Origin: Cryobacterium levicorallinum
GTDB lineage: Bacteria > Actinomycetota > Actinomycetes > Actinomycetales > Microbacteriaceae
Length of the DNA: 64,000 nucleotides
Reading direction: 5' to 3'
NCBI RefSeq assembly: GCF_004402405.1
Contig: NZ_SOFE01000003.1
Span: forward strand, 1-64,000
Below, one piece after another: positions 43,171-52,317 of this stretch (positions are counted from its first letter, which is position 1; each line of letters starts with the position of its first letter). The notes beneath the pieces were generated by a model that saw only the letters and a list, made by a program, of their open reading frames with translations, ran no database searches and was not told where the DNA came from. The translations under genes were made by a program, and so were the position numbers.

Positions 43171-44601
43171 CTACGCAGGGTCGGGCGGCACGCGGTCCTG
43201 CCAGCGGATGCGCCGCTCCAGCTGCGCGCCGAGCGCCAGCAGCGTCGCTTCGCCGCCGGGTCGCCCGATGAGCTGCACGCCCATCGGCAGGCCGTCGTCG
43301 GTCTGGTGCACCGGCAGCACGATGGCCGGCAGCCCGCTCACGTTGATCATCGAGGTGAACGGCGTGTACTGCACCTGCTGGGCGAAGTTCGCCTCGCCGT
43401 CGTGCGCGTCGTACCAGCCGACCGGCCGCGGCGTCAGCGCCATCGCCGGGGTCAGCACGGCATCGAATTTCGACAGCTGGCGAATGAACGAACGCTCGAA
43501 CGCGGACAGTGCGGCCAGCGCCTCGGCGAGTTCCCGGGCACCGAGGGCACGACCTCGGGCGAGCAGCCACTGGGTCAGCGGTTCAAGCAGGGCGACGTCT
43601 GCGTCGGTTTCGGCCGGGATGGTCGCCGCGCCCGCTTGCCAAATTGTGCGAAACGCCGGCACATAGCTCGCGTCGGGCACGAGTGCCGTCTCCTCGAGGC
43701 CGTGCTGCAGCGCGGCGAAACCGGCCACGGCGAGATCGAGCGCGGCCTGGGCTTCGGGCGCAATCGAAATGGAGTAATCGTTATCCCAGGCTGAAGTGGT
43801 CATGACGCCGAGCTGAAACCGCCCATCGCCGCGCACCGCCGCGGCCAGCAGCGGAGCTTCGTCTCCCGGAGCCCGCAAGGCATAGTGGTGGTCGGGGTGA
43901 CCATCTCGCGGCGCGATCATGGCATCGAGCAGCAGAGCGGCATCCGCTACCGTGCGGGCGATCGGGCCGCCGACGGCGAGGCCACCGAGCTTGTCGACTC
44001 CGGAAGCGGACGGCACCCGTCCGCGGCTCGGCTTGAGGCCGACCAGCCCGCAGGCGGCCGCTGGGATGCGGATGGACCCGCCGCCATCGGAGCCCGGCGC
44101 GAACGGCAGCAGGCGGGCGGCGACCGCGGCGGCGGCGCCGCCGCTGGATCCGCCGGCGCCGAGCGCAAGGTTCCACGGCGTGCGAGCCGGCGGTGCCGCG
44201 AGGCTTTCGGTGTAGGAGGCGAGGCCGAATTCCGGCGTGTTCGTCTTGCCGAGGCTGACTCCCCCGGCGTCGTCGAGGGCCTGCACAAGCTCATCCGACT
44301 CGTCGGGCACATAGTCGGCGAAGAGGCGGGAGCCGAACCTGGCCGGCACCCCGGCACGCAGGTACAGGTCCTTGTCGGCGAACGGGAGGCCCCAGAGCGG
44401 CGCGGTGCGCGGCATCCGCTCTTCAACGTAACGGGCCCTGACCCTGGCCGCGTCTGCCGTCACCGTGACAAAGGCACCGAGTGCCGGATTGTACTTCTCG
44501 ATGCGGGCGAGGTAGTGCTCGGCGAGCTCGCCCGGGCTGATTTCGCGGTTCTGCAGGGCCTGCCATTGCTCAAGGGCGGTCAGTTCGTGTGGATCAGCCA
44601 T
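43171..44601 (-). CDS. Amidase signature family protein
   Basis: 476 residues. Ser-cisSer-Lys triad visible: Lys in PFADKDLYLRAG (about residue 76), cis-Ser in GGSSGGAAAAVA (about 151), and nucleophile Ser in GSDGGGSIRIPAAACGLVG (about 172), followed by LKPSRGRVP. The family hydrolyses amides such as indole acetamide, nylon oligomers or aryl amides. It is not GatA, since gatB and gatC are absent. It is a single gene facing the MMPL gene tail to tail. Confidence 0.93.
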   Translation of the reverse strand: MADPHELTALEQWQALQNREISPGELAEHYLARIEKYNPALGAFVTVTADAARVRARYVEERMPRTAPLWGLPFADKDLYLRAGVPARFGSRLFADYVPDESDELVQALDDAGGVSLGKTNTPEFGLASYTESLAAPPARTPWNLALGAGGSSGGAAAAVAARLLPFAPGSDGGGSIRIPAAACGLVGLKPSRGRVPSASGVDKLGGLAVGGPIARTVADAALLLDAMIAPRDGHPDHHYALRAPGDEAPLLAAAVRGDGRFQLGVMTTSAWDNDYSISIAPEAQAALDLAVAGFAALQHGLEETALVPDASYVPAFRTIWQAGAATIPAETDADVALLEPLTQWLLARGRALGARELAEALAALSAFERSFIRQLSKFDAVLTPAMALTPRPVGWYDAHDGEANFAQQVQYTPFTSMINVSGLPAIVLPVHQTDDGLPMGVQLIGRPGGEATLLALGAQLERRIRWQDRVPPDPA

Positions 44602-44678
44602 GACCCGAGCCTAGTTCGGCGACGGTCGCCAATCAGGCAGCACTGGCCGGGGCGGCACAACGAGGCTAGCCTCAATCC

Positions 44679-45503
44679 ATGGCCAGCGCTTTGTACAACC
44701 CCATCGGCACCACCGCGCTCATCACCGGAGCGTCGAGCGGACTCGGCGTCGGGTACGCCCACGCGCTCGCCCAGCGCGGCGCGGATCTGGTACTCGTCGC
44801 CCGTCGCCAGGCCCGGCTCGAATCCCTCGCGGTCGATCTCGCCGAGAAATACGGCACCGTTTCCACCGTGATTCCGCTCGATCTCACCGAAGCGGATGCC
44901 GTCCCCGAGCTGGTGCGCGACCTGCGTGAGCGGGCAATCACCATCGGCACCCTCGTGAACAATGCCGGATTCGCCACCTTCGGCACCGTGCTCGAGTCGG
45001 ACGAGGCCCGCGAACGCGAGCAGGTGGCGCTCAACGTGCACGCGCTGACCGCGCTGACCCACGCCTTCCTGCCCGATCTGGTCGAGACCGCCTCGCTGCA
45101 TCCGCACACTGCGGCGCTGGTGAACCTGGCCAGCACGGCCGCATTCCAGCCGGTGCCGCGCATGGCGGTGTACGGCGCGACCAAGGCCTACGTGCTCAGC
45201 TACACCGAGGCGATCAGTTACGAAACGCGGGCGAGCGGCCTCAAGGTCACGGCGATCTGCCCAGGTCCCGCCGACACCGAGTTCTTCGAGGTCGCCAAGA
45301 CCGGCGGCGGCAAGAAGGGCACACCGCTCACGGTCGACGAGGTTATGCGCGCCTCGTTCTCGGCGCTCGACCGCTCGGTCACGCCCTCGGTCGTGCTGGT
45401 CGGCGCCCGCAACGCCCTGCTCGCCCGGGTCGCGAGCATCTCTCCGCGACGTGCGGTACTCAACGCCGTCGGCCGCCTGAACACGCCGCGCGGCACGCGC
45501 TGA
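44679..45503 (+). CDS. Short-chain dehydrogenase/reductase (SDR) family protein
   Basis: 274 residues. Cofactor-binding ITGASSGLGVGYAHALAQRG at the N-terminus, NNAGFATFG, and catalytic YGATKAY (Tyr about 166, Lys +4) preceded by LASTAAFQ. It is close to the long-chain/DltE-like SDRs annotated as NAD(P)-dependent oxidoreductases; Arg after the second strand (VARRQ) suggests NADPH. Likely leaderless or weak ribosome site. Upstream 77 bases separate it from the divergent amidase. Confidence 0.9.
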   Translation: MASALYNPIGTTALITGASSGLGVGYAHALAQRGADLVLVARRQARLESLAVDLAEKYGTVSTVIPLDLTEADAVPELVRDLRERAITIGTLVNNAGFATFGTVLESDEAREREQVALNVHALTALTHAFLPDLVETASLHPHTAALVNLASTAAFQPVPRMAVYGATKAYVLSYTEAISYETRASGLKVTAICPGPADTEFFEVAKTGGGKKGTPLTVDEVMRASFSALDRSVTPSVVLVGARNALLARVASISPRRAVLNAVGRLNTPRGTR

Positions 45504-45559
45504 GCCCGGGCACGCCCGCGAGACGCCAACTTCGGTCCCTATGCCCCGCGACCTGCCAA

Positions 45560-45585
45560 CGTCGGCCCCATGAGCTGGGCCGACG
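45560..45585. terminator. Terminator hairpin between convergent SDR and GNAT genes
   Basis: The arms CGTCGGCCC (45560-45568) and GGGCCGACG (45577-45585) flank an eight-base loop. Just upstream a 25-base unit is imperfectly repeated: GAGACGCCAACTTCGGTCCC (from about 45520) and GACCTGCCAACGTCGGCCCC (from about 45550). The hairpin thus lies inside a small duplicated intergenic repeat. Confidence 0.6.
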
Positions 45586-45588
45586 GGG

Positions 45589-46167
45589 CTACTTCAGACT
45601 CTTCTGCAGCAGAATAGTGCCGAGCCAGCGCTCGAACTTGAAACCGACCTTGCCCATGCGGCCGATCTCCTCGAAACCGAAGTCGCGGTGCAGCTTGATC
45701 GAGGCATCCGCTCCCTGATCCGCGATCACGGCGATGATCTCCTTCAGGCCGGCCGCCTTCGACCGCTTGATCAGTTCGCCGAGCAGCTCGCGCCCGAGTC
45801 CCTTTCCGGTGGACGCGGCGCCGAGGTAGATCGAGTTTTCGACCGTGAACCGGTAGGCCTTCTTCTGTTTCCACGGGGCGACCAGGGCATAGCCGAGAAT
45901 CTGGCCGGCCGGTGAGACGGCAACGATGAACGGCATGCCCTGCTTGTTCAGGTAGTAGAACTTGTCGCGCCACTCGGGGAGAGTCATGGCATCTTCGTCA
46001 AAAGTGACGGTGCTGTTGGCTACGTAATAATTGTAAATTTCGCGAATGTGCGGCAGGTCGGTCGCCCGCACCTCACGCATCGTGTATTCGAACGGCGTCT
46101 CGACGGCGGTTTCCGGCCGCAGGTGGCGGGGCAACCGACGACGAGGCTCGTATTCTTCCTCAAGCAC
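45589..46167 (-). CDS. GNAT family N-acetyltransferase (phosphinothricin acetyltransferase-like)
   Basis: 192 residues from a GTG at 46167 with AGGGGAG upstream. The first ~28 residues ([14 protein letters not shown]...) are an extra basic arm, and the GNAT core begins [20 protein letters not shown]. Acetyl-CoA motif: [20 protein letters not shown], followed by [20 protein letters not shown], typical of Pat/MddA-type enzymes acting on small amino acids such as methionine derivatives or phosphinothricin. It overlaps the end of ung by 8 bases, so the two are cotranscribed. Confidence 0.88.
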   Translation of the reverse strand: MLEEEYEPRRRLPRHLRPETAVETPFEYTMREVRATDLPHIREIYNYYVANSTVTFDEDAMTLPEWRDKFYYLNKQGMPFIVAVSPAGQILGYALVAPWKQKKAYRFTVENSIYLGAASTGKGLGRELLGELIKRSKAAGLKEIIAVIADQGADASIKLHRDFGFEEIGRMGKVGFKFERWLGTILLQKSLK

Positions 46168-46882
46168 CGGGCACTCCCCTTTCTGGTTGATTCCAGATTA
46201 CCGGAAGCTCCCAGTTCACCGATGCAGCCCCCTGCCCGGTCAACAGCCGGTTGGCGTTGCTGAATGGCTTCGAACCGAAAAAACCACGCCAGGCCGATAG
46301 TGGACTCGGGTGCACCGACTCGTGCACGGGCGTGTCGCCGAGCAGTGGCTTGAGCGCGCCGGCATCCTGTCCCCACAAAATCGCGACCAGCGGATGTCCC
46401 CGCCCGGCCAGTGCGCGAATGGCCTGGTCGGTCACCGCTTCCCATCCCTGGCGGCGGTGCGAACCGGCCGCTCCCGCACCGACGCTGAGCACCCGGTTCA
46501 GCAGCAGCACGCCCTGATCGGTCCAGGCCGAGAGGTCGCCGTGCTCGGGTCGCGGCAGGCCGAGATCGGCTTCATATTCAGTGTAGATATTGCCGAGGCT
46601 GCGCGGAAGCGGGCGCACGTCGGCTTTGACGGCGAAGGCCAGGCCGATCGGATGGCCCGGAGTCGGATACGGATCCTGCCCGACGATGAGCACCCGCACG
46701 GCGTCGAACGGCTGGCGGAACGCGCGCAGCAGGTGCTCCGCAGCGGGCAGCACGGCGCGGCCGGCGGCTCGTTCACGCGTCAGGAACTCGCCGATCCTGG
46801 CCAGGTCATCGGCCACGGGTGCGAGGGCGAGCGCCCAGCCCGGATCGATGTCGCCGCTGGCCGCGAGGGCGTCGAGGTTCAC
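46160..46882 (-). CDS. ung: Uracil-DNA glycosylase
   Basis: 240 residues from a GTG. Family 1 UDG removing uracil from DNA as the first step of base excision repair. Water-activating Asp in [19 protein letters not shown]-type motif (GQDPYPTPG, Asp about residue 69), uracil-pocket [10 protein letters not shown], and the minor-groove loop [18 protein letters not shown] (His about 190). The last residues extend slightly past the usual end ([10 protein letters not shown]), overlapping the GNAT gene. Confidence 0.95.
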   Translation of the reverse strand: MNLDALAASGDIDPGWALALAPVADDLARIGEFLTRERAAGRAVLPAAEHLLRAFRQPFDAVRVLIVGQDPYPTPGHPIGLAFAVKADVRPLPRSLGNIYTEYEADLGLPRPEHGDLSAWTDQGVLLLNRVLSVGAGAAGSHRRQGWEAVTDQAIRALAGRGHPLVAILWGQDAGALKPLLGDTPVHESVHPSPLSAWRGFFGSKPFSNANRLLTGQGAASVNWELPVIWNQPERGVPGA

Positions 46883-47005
46883 GACCTCACCCGGCCGACC
46901 GGGCGCGCCCGATCAACCCGGCAGGTACCTGATGGGGTGGCGACCGCCGCGAGCTGACTCGGTACGCATGTTGCGGCATCCGTTGTGCAGGCTGTCATGC
47001 GCGGG

Positions 47006-47713
47006 TCAGGCGCCGATGGTGCTCACGAGCACGCCGCCGTCGGCCTGGCTGACGTTCCAGACGCTGCCGGCGCCGAGCACGCGAAGTGCGCCCTCGCCGA
47101 CCACGAGCACGGTGTTCTCGTCGATGGCGAGGCCGCCGTCGATCAGGCCGGCCTCGGTCGCCGCGATCAACCGGGACAGGCTGCCGGACTGGGCGGCGTG
47201 CACGTCGACCGTGACGTCGAGCAGTCCGATGCCCTGGGCGAGGGTGATCTCGTCGAGGCCCTCGGAGACGTCTTCGGGCGTCACCTCGACGCCGCCGATG
47301 CGCCAGCCGCCGATCAGGGCTCGTTCGGCGGCGATCATGGCACCGGCCGAGAAGCCGAGGTAGGGCACGCCGGCCGATACCTGGCGGCGAATCTCGCCGG
47401 CTATGGGGAGCAGTGCGGCCAGGTAATCGGGGGTCACGCCGCCGCCGATGAGAATGCCGTCGACAGCGCCCAGAGCGGTGAGGTCGCCGGTATCGCCGGG
47501 CGCGAGTACGGTGCGGCGGGTCTGCACACTGTCGCCGAGCGAGGCAGCCAGTTCCTCGGCGTGGGCGCTGCCCGGGCCGACGGTGATGATAGCCACGATC
47601 GGTTCGTCACGGCCAGCCTGTGCGGCGTGAGCCACAACCTCGGACAGGAACGTTCCGAGCACCTGGGCATTGTGGGCCGGGTCTCCTCCGCCGCCGACCA
47701 GGTGCACGCTCAC
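47006..47713 (-). CDS. Peptidase S51 family protein (cyanophycinase/dipeptidase E-like)
   Basis: 235 residues from a GTG. Nucleophile elbow GFSAGAMIAAERAL (Ser about 121) with preceding GILIGGGVTPDYLAALLP is the S51 signature. VHLVGGGGDPAHNAQVLGTF starts the first strand. Members are exopeptidases specific for aspartyl or cyanophycin bonds. No cyanophycin synthetase is adjacent, so an alpha-aspartyl dipeptidase-like role is equally possible. Single gene between ung and the prp operon. Confidence 0.82.
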   Translation of the reverse strand: MSVHLVGGGGDPAHNAQVLGTFLSEVVAHAAQAGRDEPIVAIITVGPGSAHAEELAASLGDSVQTRRTVLAPGDTGDLTALGAVDGILIGGGVTPDYLAALLPIAGEIRRQVSAGVPYLGFSAGAMIAAERALIGGWRIGGVEVTPEDVSEGLDEITLAQGIGLLDVTVDVHAAQSGSLSRLIAATEAGLIDGGLAIDENTVLVVGEGALRVLGAGSVWNVSQADGGVLVSTIGA

Positions 47714-47824
47714 GCGGTGACCTTCGTTTCGGTCGTGGCTGTGTCGTTGCTCGAAAGAGGTGCGTCAAGTGTCATTCGACAATGCTAACGAAAGACGCAA
47801 GCGCCGTGACCGCAGGCACAATAA

Positions 47825-47864
47825 AGCGGATGCCGCGCTGCCGACCGGCAGCGCGGCATCCGCT
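47825..47864 (-). terminator. Terminator of prpC built from an inverted pair of the AGCGGATGC word
   Basis: AGCGGATGCC-GCGCTGCC (47825-47842) and GGCAGCGC-GGCATCCGCT (47847-47864) form eighteen perfect pairs with a GACC loop, 33 bases beyond the citrate synthase stop on the minus strand. The outer ten bases of each arm are the word that is dispersed at high frequency through the window. Confidence 0.8.
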
Positions 47865-47896
47865 CGTTGCGGTTTATCCGGCGCGAAGAAGAAGCG

Positions 47897-49036
47897 CTAC
47901 GGAACCTGACGCTGGTCGAGCCCGTTGTAGGCCGACAGCGGGCGAATCAGTGCGTTGCTGGTCTTTTGCTCCATGATGTGCGCGGTCCACCCGGTGATGC
48001 GCGCCGCAACGAACAGCGGCGTGAAGGTGAGGGTGTCAAACCCCATCAGGTGGTAGGCCGGGCCCGAGGGGTAGTCGAGGTTGGGCAGGATCGCCTTGCG
48101 CGTCGTCATGGCCGTCTCGAGGGCTTCGTAGAGTTCGAGCAGCTCCGGCTTCTCGTAGTGCAGGGCCAGGGTGACGAGCGCCGCCCGCATGGTCGGTACG
48201 CGCGAGTCGCCGCTCTTATAGACGCGGTGCCCGAAGCCCATGATCTTGCGCTTCTCGGCGAGCGCCTGCGCGAGCCAGGGCTCGGCCCGGGCGGCCGAGC
48301 CAGCGCCGAGGCCGATCTCGGTGAAGGTGTGCATGACGGCTTCGTTCGCGCCGCCGTGCAATGCTCCCTTGAGCGCCCCGACCGCGCCGGTCACGGCCGA
48401 ATAGAGGTCTGACAGGGTTGAGGTGATCACCCGCGCGGTGAACGTCGAGGCGTTGAAGGAGTGCTCGGCGTAGAGAATCATCGACACGTCGAAAGCGTTG
48501 ACGACGACGAGCTCAGGCACCTCCCCGAAGGCCATGTGCAAAAAGTTCGCCGAGTAGCCGAGGTCGTCGCGCGGCTCGACCAGGTCGAGCCCATGCCGAC
48601 GCCGCTGGTCGTACGACACGATCGCGGGCAGCTGGGCGAACAGCCGAATCGACTTGGCCAGGTCGGATTCCGGCGACGGGTTCTCGGCTTCCGGATCGCT
48701 CGCTCCGATAACGCTCACCGCGGTGCGCATGACATCCATCGGGTGCGCGGTCAACGGCAGTTCGTCGATGATGCGCTTGACGACCGGGTTGAGGTGGCGC
48801 AGCGATCGTTCGAGGGCCTCGAACTCGGCCAGCTGTTGGTCGTCGGGCAGCTCCCCGTGCCAGAGCAGGTAGGCGACCTCCTCGAAGCTCTTCTTCGCCG
48901 CGAGTTCCTGCACCGGGTAGCCACGGTAGAGCAGCGAGTTGGTCTCCGGGTTGACCTTGGAGACCGCGGTCGTGTCGACGACCACGCCGGTCAGCCCCTT
49001 ATAGACGTGTGGAGCGAGTGTTTCCGTGTCAGACAT
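47897..49036 (-). CDS. prpC: 2-methylcitrate synthase / citrate synthase
   Basis: 379 residues. Condenses propionyl-CoA with oxaloacetate to 2-methylcitrate. Citrate-synthase signatures: NAFDVSMILYAEHSFNASTF with the first catalytic His in AEHSFNAS, GALHGGANEAVM (second His), and KIMGFGHRVYKSGDSR. Context (prpD, prpB, prpE, GntR regulator) and the short gram-positive length make prpC more likely than gltA, though such enzymes usually accept acetyl-CoA too. It is the last gene of gntR-prpD-prpB-prpC, 10 bases after prpB, and is followed by a strong terminator. Confidence 0.92.
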   Translation of the reverse strand: MSDTETLAPHVYKGLTGVVVDTTAVSKVNPETNSLLYRGYPVQELAAKKSFEEVAYLLWHGELPDDQQLAEFEALERSLRHLNPVVKRIIDELPLTAHPMDVMRTAVSVIGASDPEAENPSPESDLAKSIRLFAQLPAIVSYDQRRRHGLDLVEPRDDLGYSANFLHMAFGEVPELVVVNAFDVSMILYAEHSFNASTFTARVITSTLSDLYSAVTGAVGALKGALHGGANEAVMHTFTEIGLGAGSAARAEPWLAQALAEKRKIMGFGHRVYKSGDSRVPTMRAALVTLALHYEKPELLELYEALETAMTTRKAILPNLDYPSGPAYHLMGFDTLTFTPLFVAARITGWTAHIMEQKTSNALIRPLSAYNGLDQRQVP

Positions 49037-49046
49037 TATGCTCCCC

Positions 49047-49964
49047 TTATACCTTGGACGAAATGTGCGGGTTCAGCGTGAAATCGAAGATACCCGAATC
49101 GAACTGGCTATACGACGCGTAGTCGAGCAATTCGTACAGGTCAGCCCGGTGCTGCATCTCGGGCAGCATCGTCGTGAGCGAGCCGGTCTGCTCGATCGCA
49201 TCGAGTCCGCGGGCCGCCGACCCCATCGCGAGGCGCAGCAACGACACCGGAAAGATCACCAGGTTCATGCCCACGTTTTCGAGCTGCTGCACGGTGTACA
49301 GCTCGCCCTTGCCGAATTCGGTCATGTTCGCCAGGATCGGCACCGAGACGGCCGCCCGGATCGTCTCGAACTCGGCCAGGCTGCCCATCGCCTCGGGGAA
49401 GATCGCGTCCGCTCCGGCATCCTGCAGCTGCTTTGCCCGAGTCACCGCGGCATCCAAACCGTCGACGGCACGGATGTCCGTGCGCGCCATCACGAGAAAG
49501 TTCGCATCCCGGCGGGCATCGACCGCCGCGCGGATGCGCTTGATCGCGGTGTCCGCATCCACGACCTGCTTGCCGTCCAGGTGACCGCAGCGTTTCGGGT
49601 TGATCTGGTCCTCGATGTGCATTCCGGCCAGGCCAGCATCCTCGAGAGTCTGAATGGTGCGCGCCACGTTCATCGGCTCGCCGAAGCCGGTGTCGGCATC
49701 GACGATGGCCGGCAGGTCGGTCATCCGGGCGATCTGCTGCGACCGGCCGGCCACCTCGGTGAGGGTGGTCAGGCCAATGTCGGGCAGGCCGAGGTCGGCC
49801 GAGAGCACGGCACCCGAAATGTAGACGCCCTCGAACCCCTTCTGCTGAATGAGTTTGGCCGAAAGCGGGTTGAACGCGCCCGGAAAGCGCAAAATCTTGC
49901 CGCTTTTTAGGCCCTGGCGCAGGGCAATGCGCTTGTCAGCGGCGTCGCGCCTGGCGTACAGCAT
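49047..49964 (-). CDS. prpB: Methylisocitrate lyase
   Basis: 305 residues. Splits 2-methylisocitrate into pyruvate and succinate, the last step of the methylcitrate cycle. The isocitrate-lyase superfamily active-site motif is PKRCGHLDGK (Cys about residue 125), with YISGAVLSADLGLPDIGLTT, PAIVDADTGFGEP and HIEDQ supplying magnesium and substrate ligands. The ATG overlaps the prpD TAA by one base (TAATG), so translation is coupled. Confidence 0.95.
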   Translation of the reverse strand: MLYARRDAADKRIALRQGLKSGKILRFPGAFNPLSAKLIQQKGFEGVYISGAVLSADLGLPDIGLTTLTEVAGRSQQIARMTDLPAIVDADTGFGEPMNVARTIQTLEDAGLAGMHIEDQINPKRCGHLDGKQVVDADTAIKRIRAAVDARRDANFLVMARTDIRAVDGLDAAVTRAKQLQDAGADAIFPEAMGSLAEFETIRAAVSVPILANMTEFGKGELYTVQQLENVGMNLVIFPVSLLRLAMGSAARGLDAIEQTGSLTTMLPEMQHRADLYELLDYASYSQFDSGIFDFTLNPHISSKV

Positions 49965-51499
49965 TAGAAGATTCCGATCGGCGCAGTAATGGAGGAGAGC
50001 AATCCCGGCTTGGCCACGATGGTCAGGCCGCCGAGCTCAGCCGCGCCGAGCTCGGGCAGACGCTGGGCCAGAGCGAGAAAGCGTTCAATCTCCGACGCCT
50101 CCATGACCGGGGCAGCGAGGGTGCGGAACTTGTTGATGTACTCCGCGCGGGCGAAGGGGCGAGCTCCGAGCGGATGCGCATCGGCGACGGCAATCTCGTC
50201 CACGATGCGGGTTCCATTGGCCAGTTCGATCTCGACGCGACCGCCGAAGGCCTTCTCGGCCGGGTCGAGGGAGTGGTAGCGACGCGTCCACTCCTTATCC
50301 TCGGTGGTTGTGACGGTCTGCCACAGGGCGATGGTGTCTGGGCGGCCGGCTCGTTCCGGGCTGTAGGAATCGACGTGGTTCCAGCTGCCGTCCTGCAGAG
50401 CGACCGTGAAGATATAGGGAATGGAGTGGTCGAGCGTCTCGCGGCTCGCGGTGGGGTCGTACTTCTGCGGGTCGTTGGCGCCGGAGCCGATCACATAGTG
50501 CGTGTGGTGGCTGGTGTGGATGACAACGCTCGTGATAGCCCCGGCGACGAGCAGTTCGGGGTGTTCGTTGTGCAGCTTGCGAGCGAGGTCGATCCAGGCC
50601 TGCGCCTGGTATTCGGCCGAGTGCTCCTTGGTATAGCTGTCCAGAATGGCCCGCTTGATGCTGCCGGCTTTCGGCAGCGACACGTCATAGGAGCCGTCCG
50701 GGCCGTCGAGCAGCCAGGCGATGACGCCGTCTTCGCCCTCATAGATGGGAGTCGGGCTGGTTTCGCCGCGCAGCGCACGGTCGACGGCTTCGACAGCCAT
50801 CTTGCCAGCGAAAGCCGGGGCGTGCGCCTTCCAGCTGGAGATTTCGCCCTTGCGGGATTGGCGCGTCGCGGTCGTGGTGTGCAGCGCCTGACCGACGGCC
50901 TGAAAGATGGTTTCCTTGTCGAGGCCGAGCAGGGTGCCGATACCGGCGGCGACCGACGGGCCGAGGTGGGCAACGTGGTCGATCTTGTGCGCGTGCAGGC
51001 TGATCGATTTCACCAGGTCGATCTGAATCTCGTAGCCGGTGGCGATGCCGCGAATCAGGTCGCTGCCGGTCAGGCCGCGGGAGGCCGCGAGGTGCTGGGC
51101 GACCGCCGTGATCGGCGGGATATTGTCGCCGGGGTGCGAGTACTCGGCGGCGAGGAACGTGTCGTGATAGTCGAGTTCACGCACGGCCACACCGTTGGCC
51201 CAGGCCGCCCACTCCGGGGAAACCCGGCGGGCGGGGGCGAGGCCGAACACAGTCGCTCCGTCGCCGCCATTGGAACGCGGATGTGCGAGCGCCTGCGAGC
51301 GGGCGGCGATCACCGGGCGACGAGTCAGGCTGGCCGCCGCGACGGAGGCGTTGTCGATCACCCGGTTGATGACCATCTCGGTCACCTCTTCAGAGACGAG
51401 GGCCGGGTCGGCGGCGACCTCGGCGATTTTCCAGGCCAGCTGGTCCTCGCGGGCCAGATTCTCGTCGCTCTTGTGAACTCGAACGTGGTGAAGCTGCAC
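49964..51499 (-). CDS. prpD: 2-methylcitrate dehydratase
   Basis: 511 residues from a GTG at 51499 with GAAGGG eight bases upstream. An ORF extension toward the regulator gene is rejected as non-family. It is a MmgE/PrpD family enzyme dehydrating 2-methylcitrate to cis-methylaconitate. Conserved segments: [54 protein letters not shown] and [10 protein letters not shown], then [19 protein letters not shown]. It lies 31 bases after the GntR regulator and is coupled to prpB. Hydration to methylisocitrate needs an aconitase encoded elsewhere. Confidence 0.95.
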   Translation of the reverse strand: MQLHHVRVHKSDENLAREDQLAWKIAEVAADPALVSEEVTEMVINRVIDNASVAAASLTRRPVIAARSQALAHPRSNGGDGATVFGLAPARRVSPEWAAWANGVAVRELDYHDTFLAAEYSHPGDNIPPITAVAQHLAASRGLTGSDLIRGIATGYEIQIDLVKSISLHAHKIDHVAHLGPSVAAGIGTLLGLDKETIFQAVGQALHTTTATRQSRKGEISSWKAHAPAFAGKMAVEAVDRALRGETSPTPIYEGEDGVIAWLLDGPDGSYDVSLPKAGSIKRAILDSYTKEHSAEYQAQAWIDLARKLHNEHPELLVAGAITSVVIHTSHHTHYVIGSGANDPQKYDPTASRETLDHSIPYIFTVALQDGSWNHVDSYSPERAGRPDTIALWQTVTTTEDKEWTRRYHSLDPAEKAFGGRVEIELANGTRIVDEIAVADAHPLGARPFARAEYINKFRTLAAPVMEASEIERFLALAQRLPELGAAELGGLTIVAKPGLLSSITAPIGIF

Positions 51500-51530
51500 T
51501 GTGGATCCCTTCGTTAGGTGACCAGGGCCG

Positions 51531-52211
51531 CTAATTGGCGACAGTGGCCGAACCCTCATCGATCGCCGCGAGGACGCTCTGGAGGCTTTGATGAAGATGA
51601 ATATGGGTGGCATGGGCCGCCAGCGACGGATCGCCGGCGATGATGGCGTCGAGAATCAGCAGATGCTCGGCCGCCGCGGCATGGAGCCGCAGCGGATTTC
51701 TCCGGGCCAACCGACGAATTCGGGCCAAGTGGGTGCGTACGGCGCGCAGGGCGCCGACGAGAAAGGGGTTGCCGACCGCGACATCGATGGCATCTTCGAG
51801 TTCATCGATCAGCCCGTAGTATCGGTGCACTCCGACGTCGCCCTGTTCCAGCAGCTGCGGAGCATTGACGAAGCCCTCACGGAGCAGGGCGAACGGGGTG
51901 GGATCACGGCGAATCGCCGCCAGACGAATGGCCTGCACCTCAAGCGCCTGGCGCAGTTCGTAAAGTTCGGAAATACTGTCGACCGAGATATCGGTGACTT
52001 CAAAGCCACGGCCTCGGCGACCGACGACGAGTCCATCGGCAATCAATCGGGCCACCGCTTCCCGCAGCGGGGTGCGCGATATGCCAATACGCTCGGCCTG
52101 TTCGACTTCGAGCAGGGCAGCCCCTGGTGCGAGGAATCCGTTCAGGATTTCCCCGCGCAGCTGACGGTACGCTCGCTCACTGGCGCGGAGCGGCACGTCT
52201 AACCCCAACAT
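51531..52211 (-). CDS. GntR-family regulator (FCD domain) of propionate genes
   Basis: About 226 residues from the ATG at 52211. The open frame extends to a GTG at 52229, but the -10 TATACA lies inside that extension, so the ATG 10 bases after it is favoured as a leaderless start. N-terminal winged helix: [20 protein letters not shown] then [20 protein letters not shown]. The C-terminal FCD ligand domain has metal-binding His/Asp positions ([30 protein letters not shown]). Location between prpE and prpD plus paired TGTATACA boxes makes it the local regulator. Confidence 0.88.
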   Translation of the reverse strand: MLGLDVPLRASERAYRQLRGEILNGFLAPGAALLEVEQAERIGISRTPLREAVARLIADGLVVGRRGRGFEVTDISVDSISELYELRQALEVQAIRLAAIRRDPTPFALLREGFVNAPQLLEQGDVGVHRYYGLIDELEDAIDVAVGNPFLVGALRAVRTHLARIRRLARRNPLRLHAAAAEHLLILDAIIAGDPSLAAHATHIHLHQSLQSVLAAIDEGSATVAN

Positions 52212-52220
52212 TGCGGTTTC

Positions 52221-52291
52221 TGTATACACAACTCAGATCCTATTCCACAATGCTGGGTTATATGCAATACTTCAACCACTCTTTGTATACA
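52221..52291. promoter_or_regulatory. Divergent prp promoters with two TGTATACA operators
   Basis: The perfect 8-base palindrome TGTATACA occurs at 52221-52228 and 52284-52291. On the minus strand the first contains a -10 TATACA with a -35 TTGTGG eighteen bases before it, reading into the GntR-prpDBC operon. On the plus strand the second contains a -10 TATACA reading into prpE. A GntR dimer on each box would cover both promoters. The core T-G-T-A-T-A-C-A fits FadR-subfamily operators. Confidence 0.8.
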
Positions 52292-52317
52292 GAGGCACTT
52301 CGATGGAGAAGATAGAC

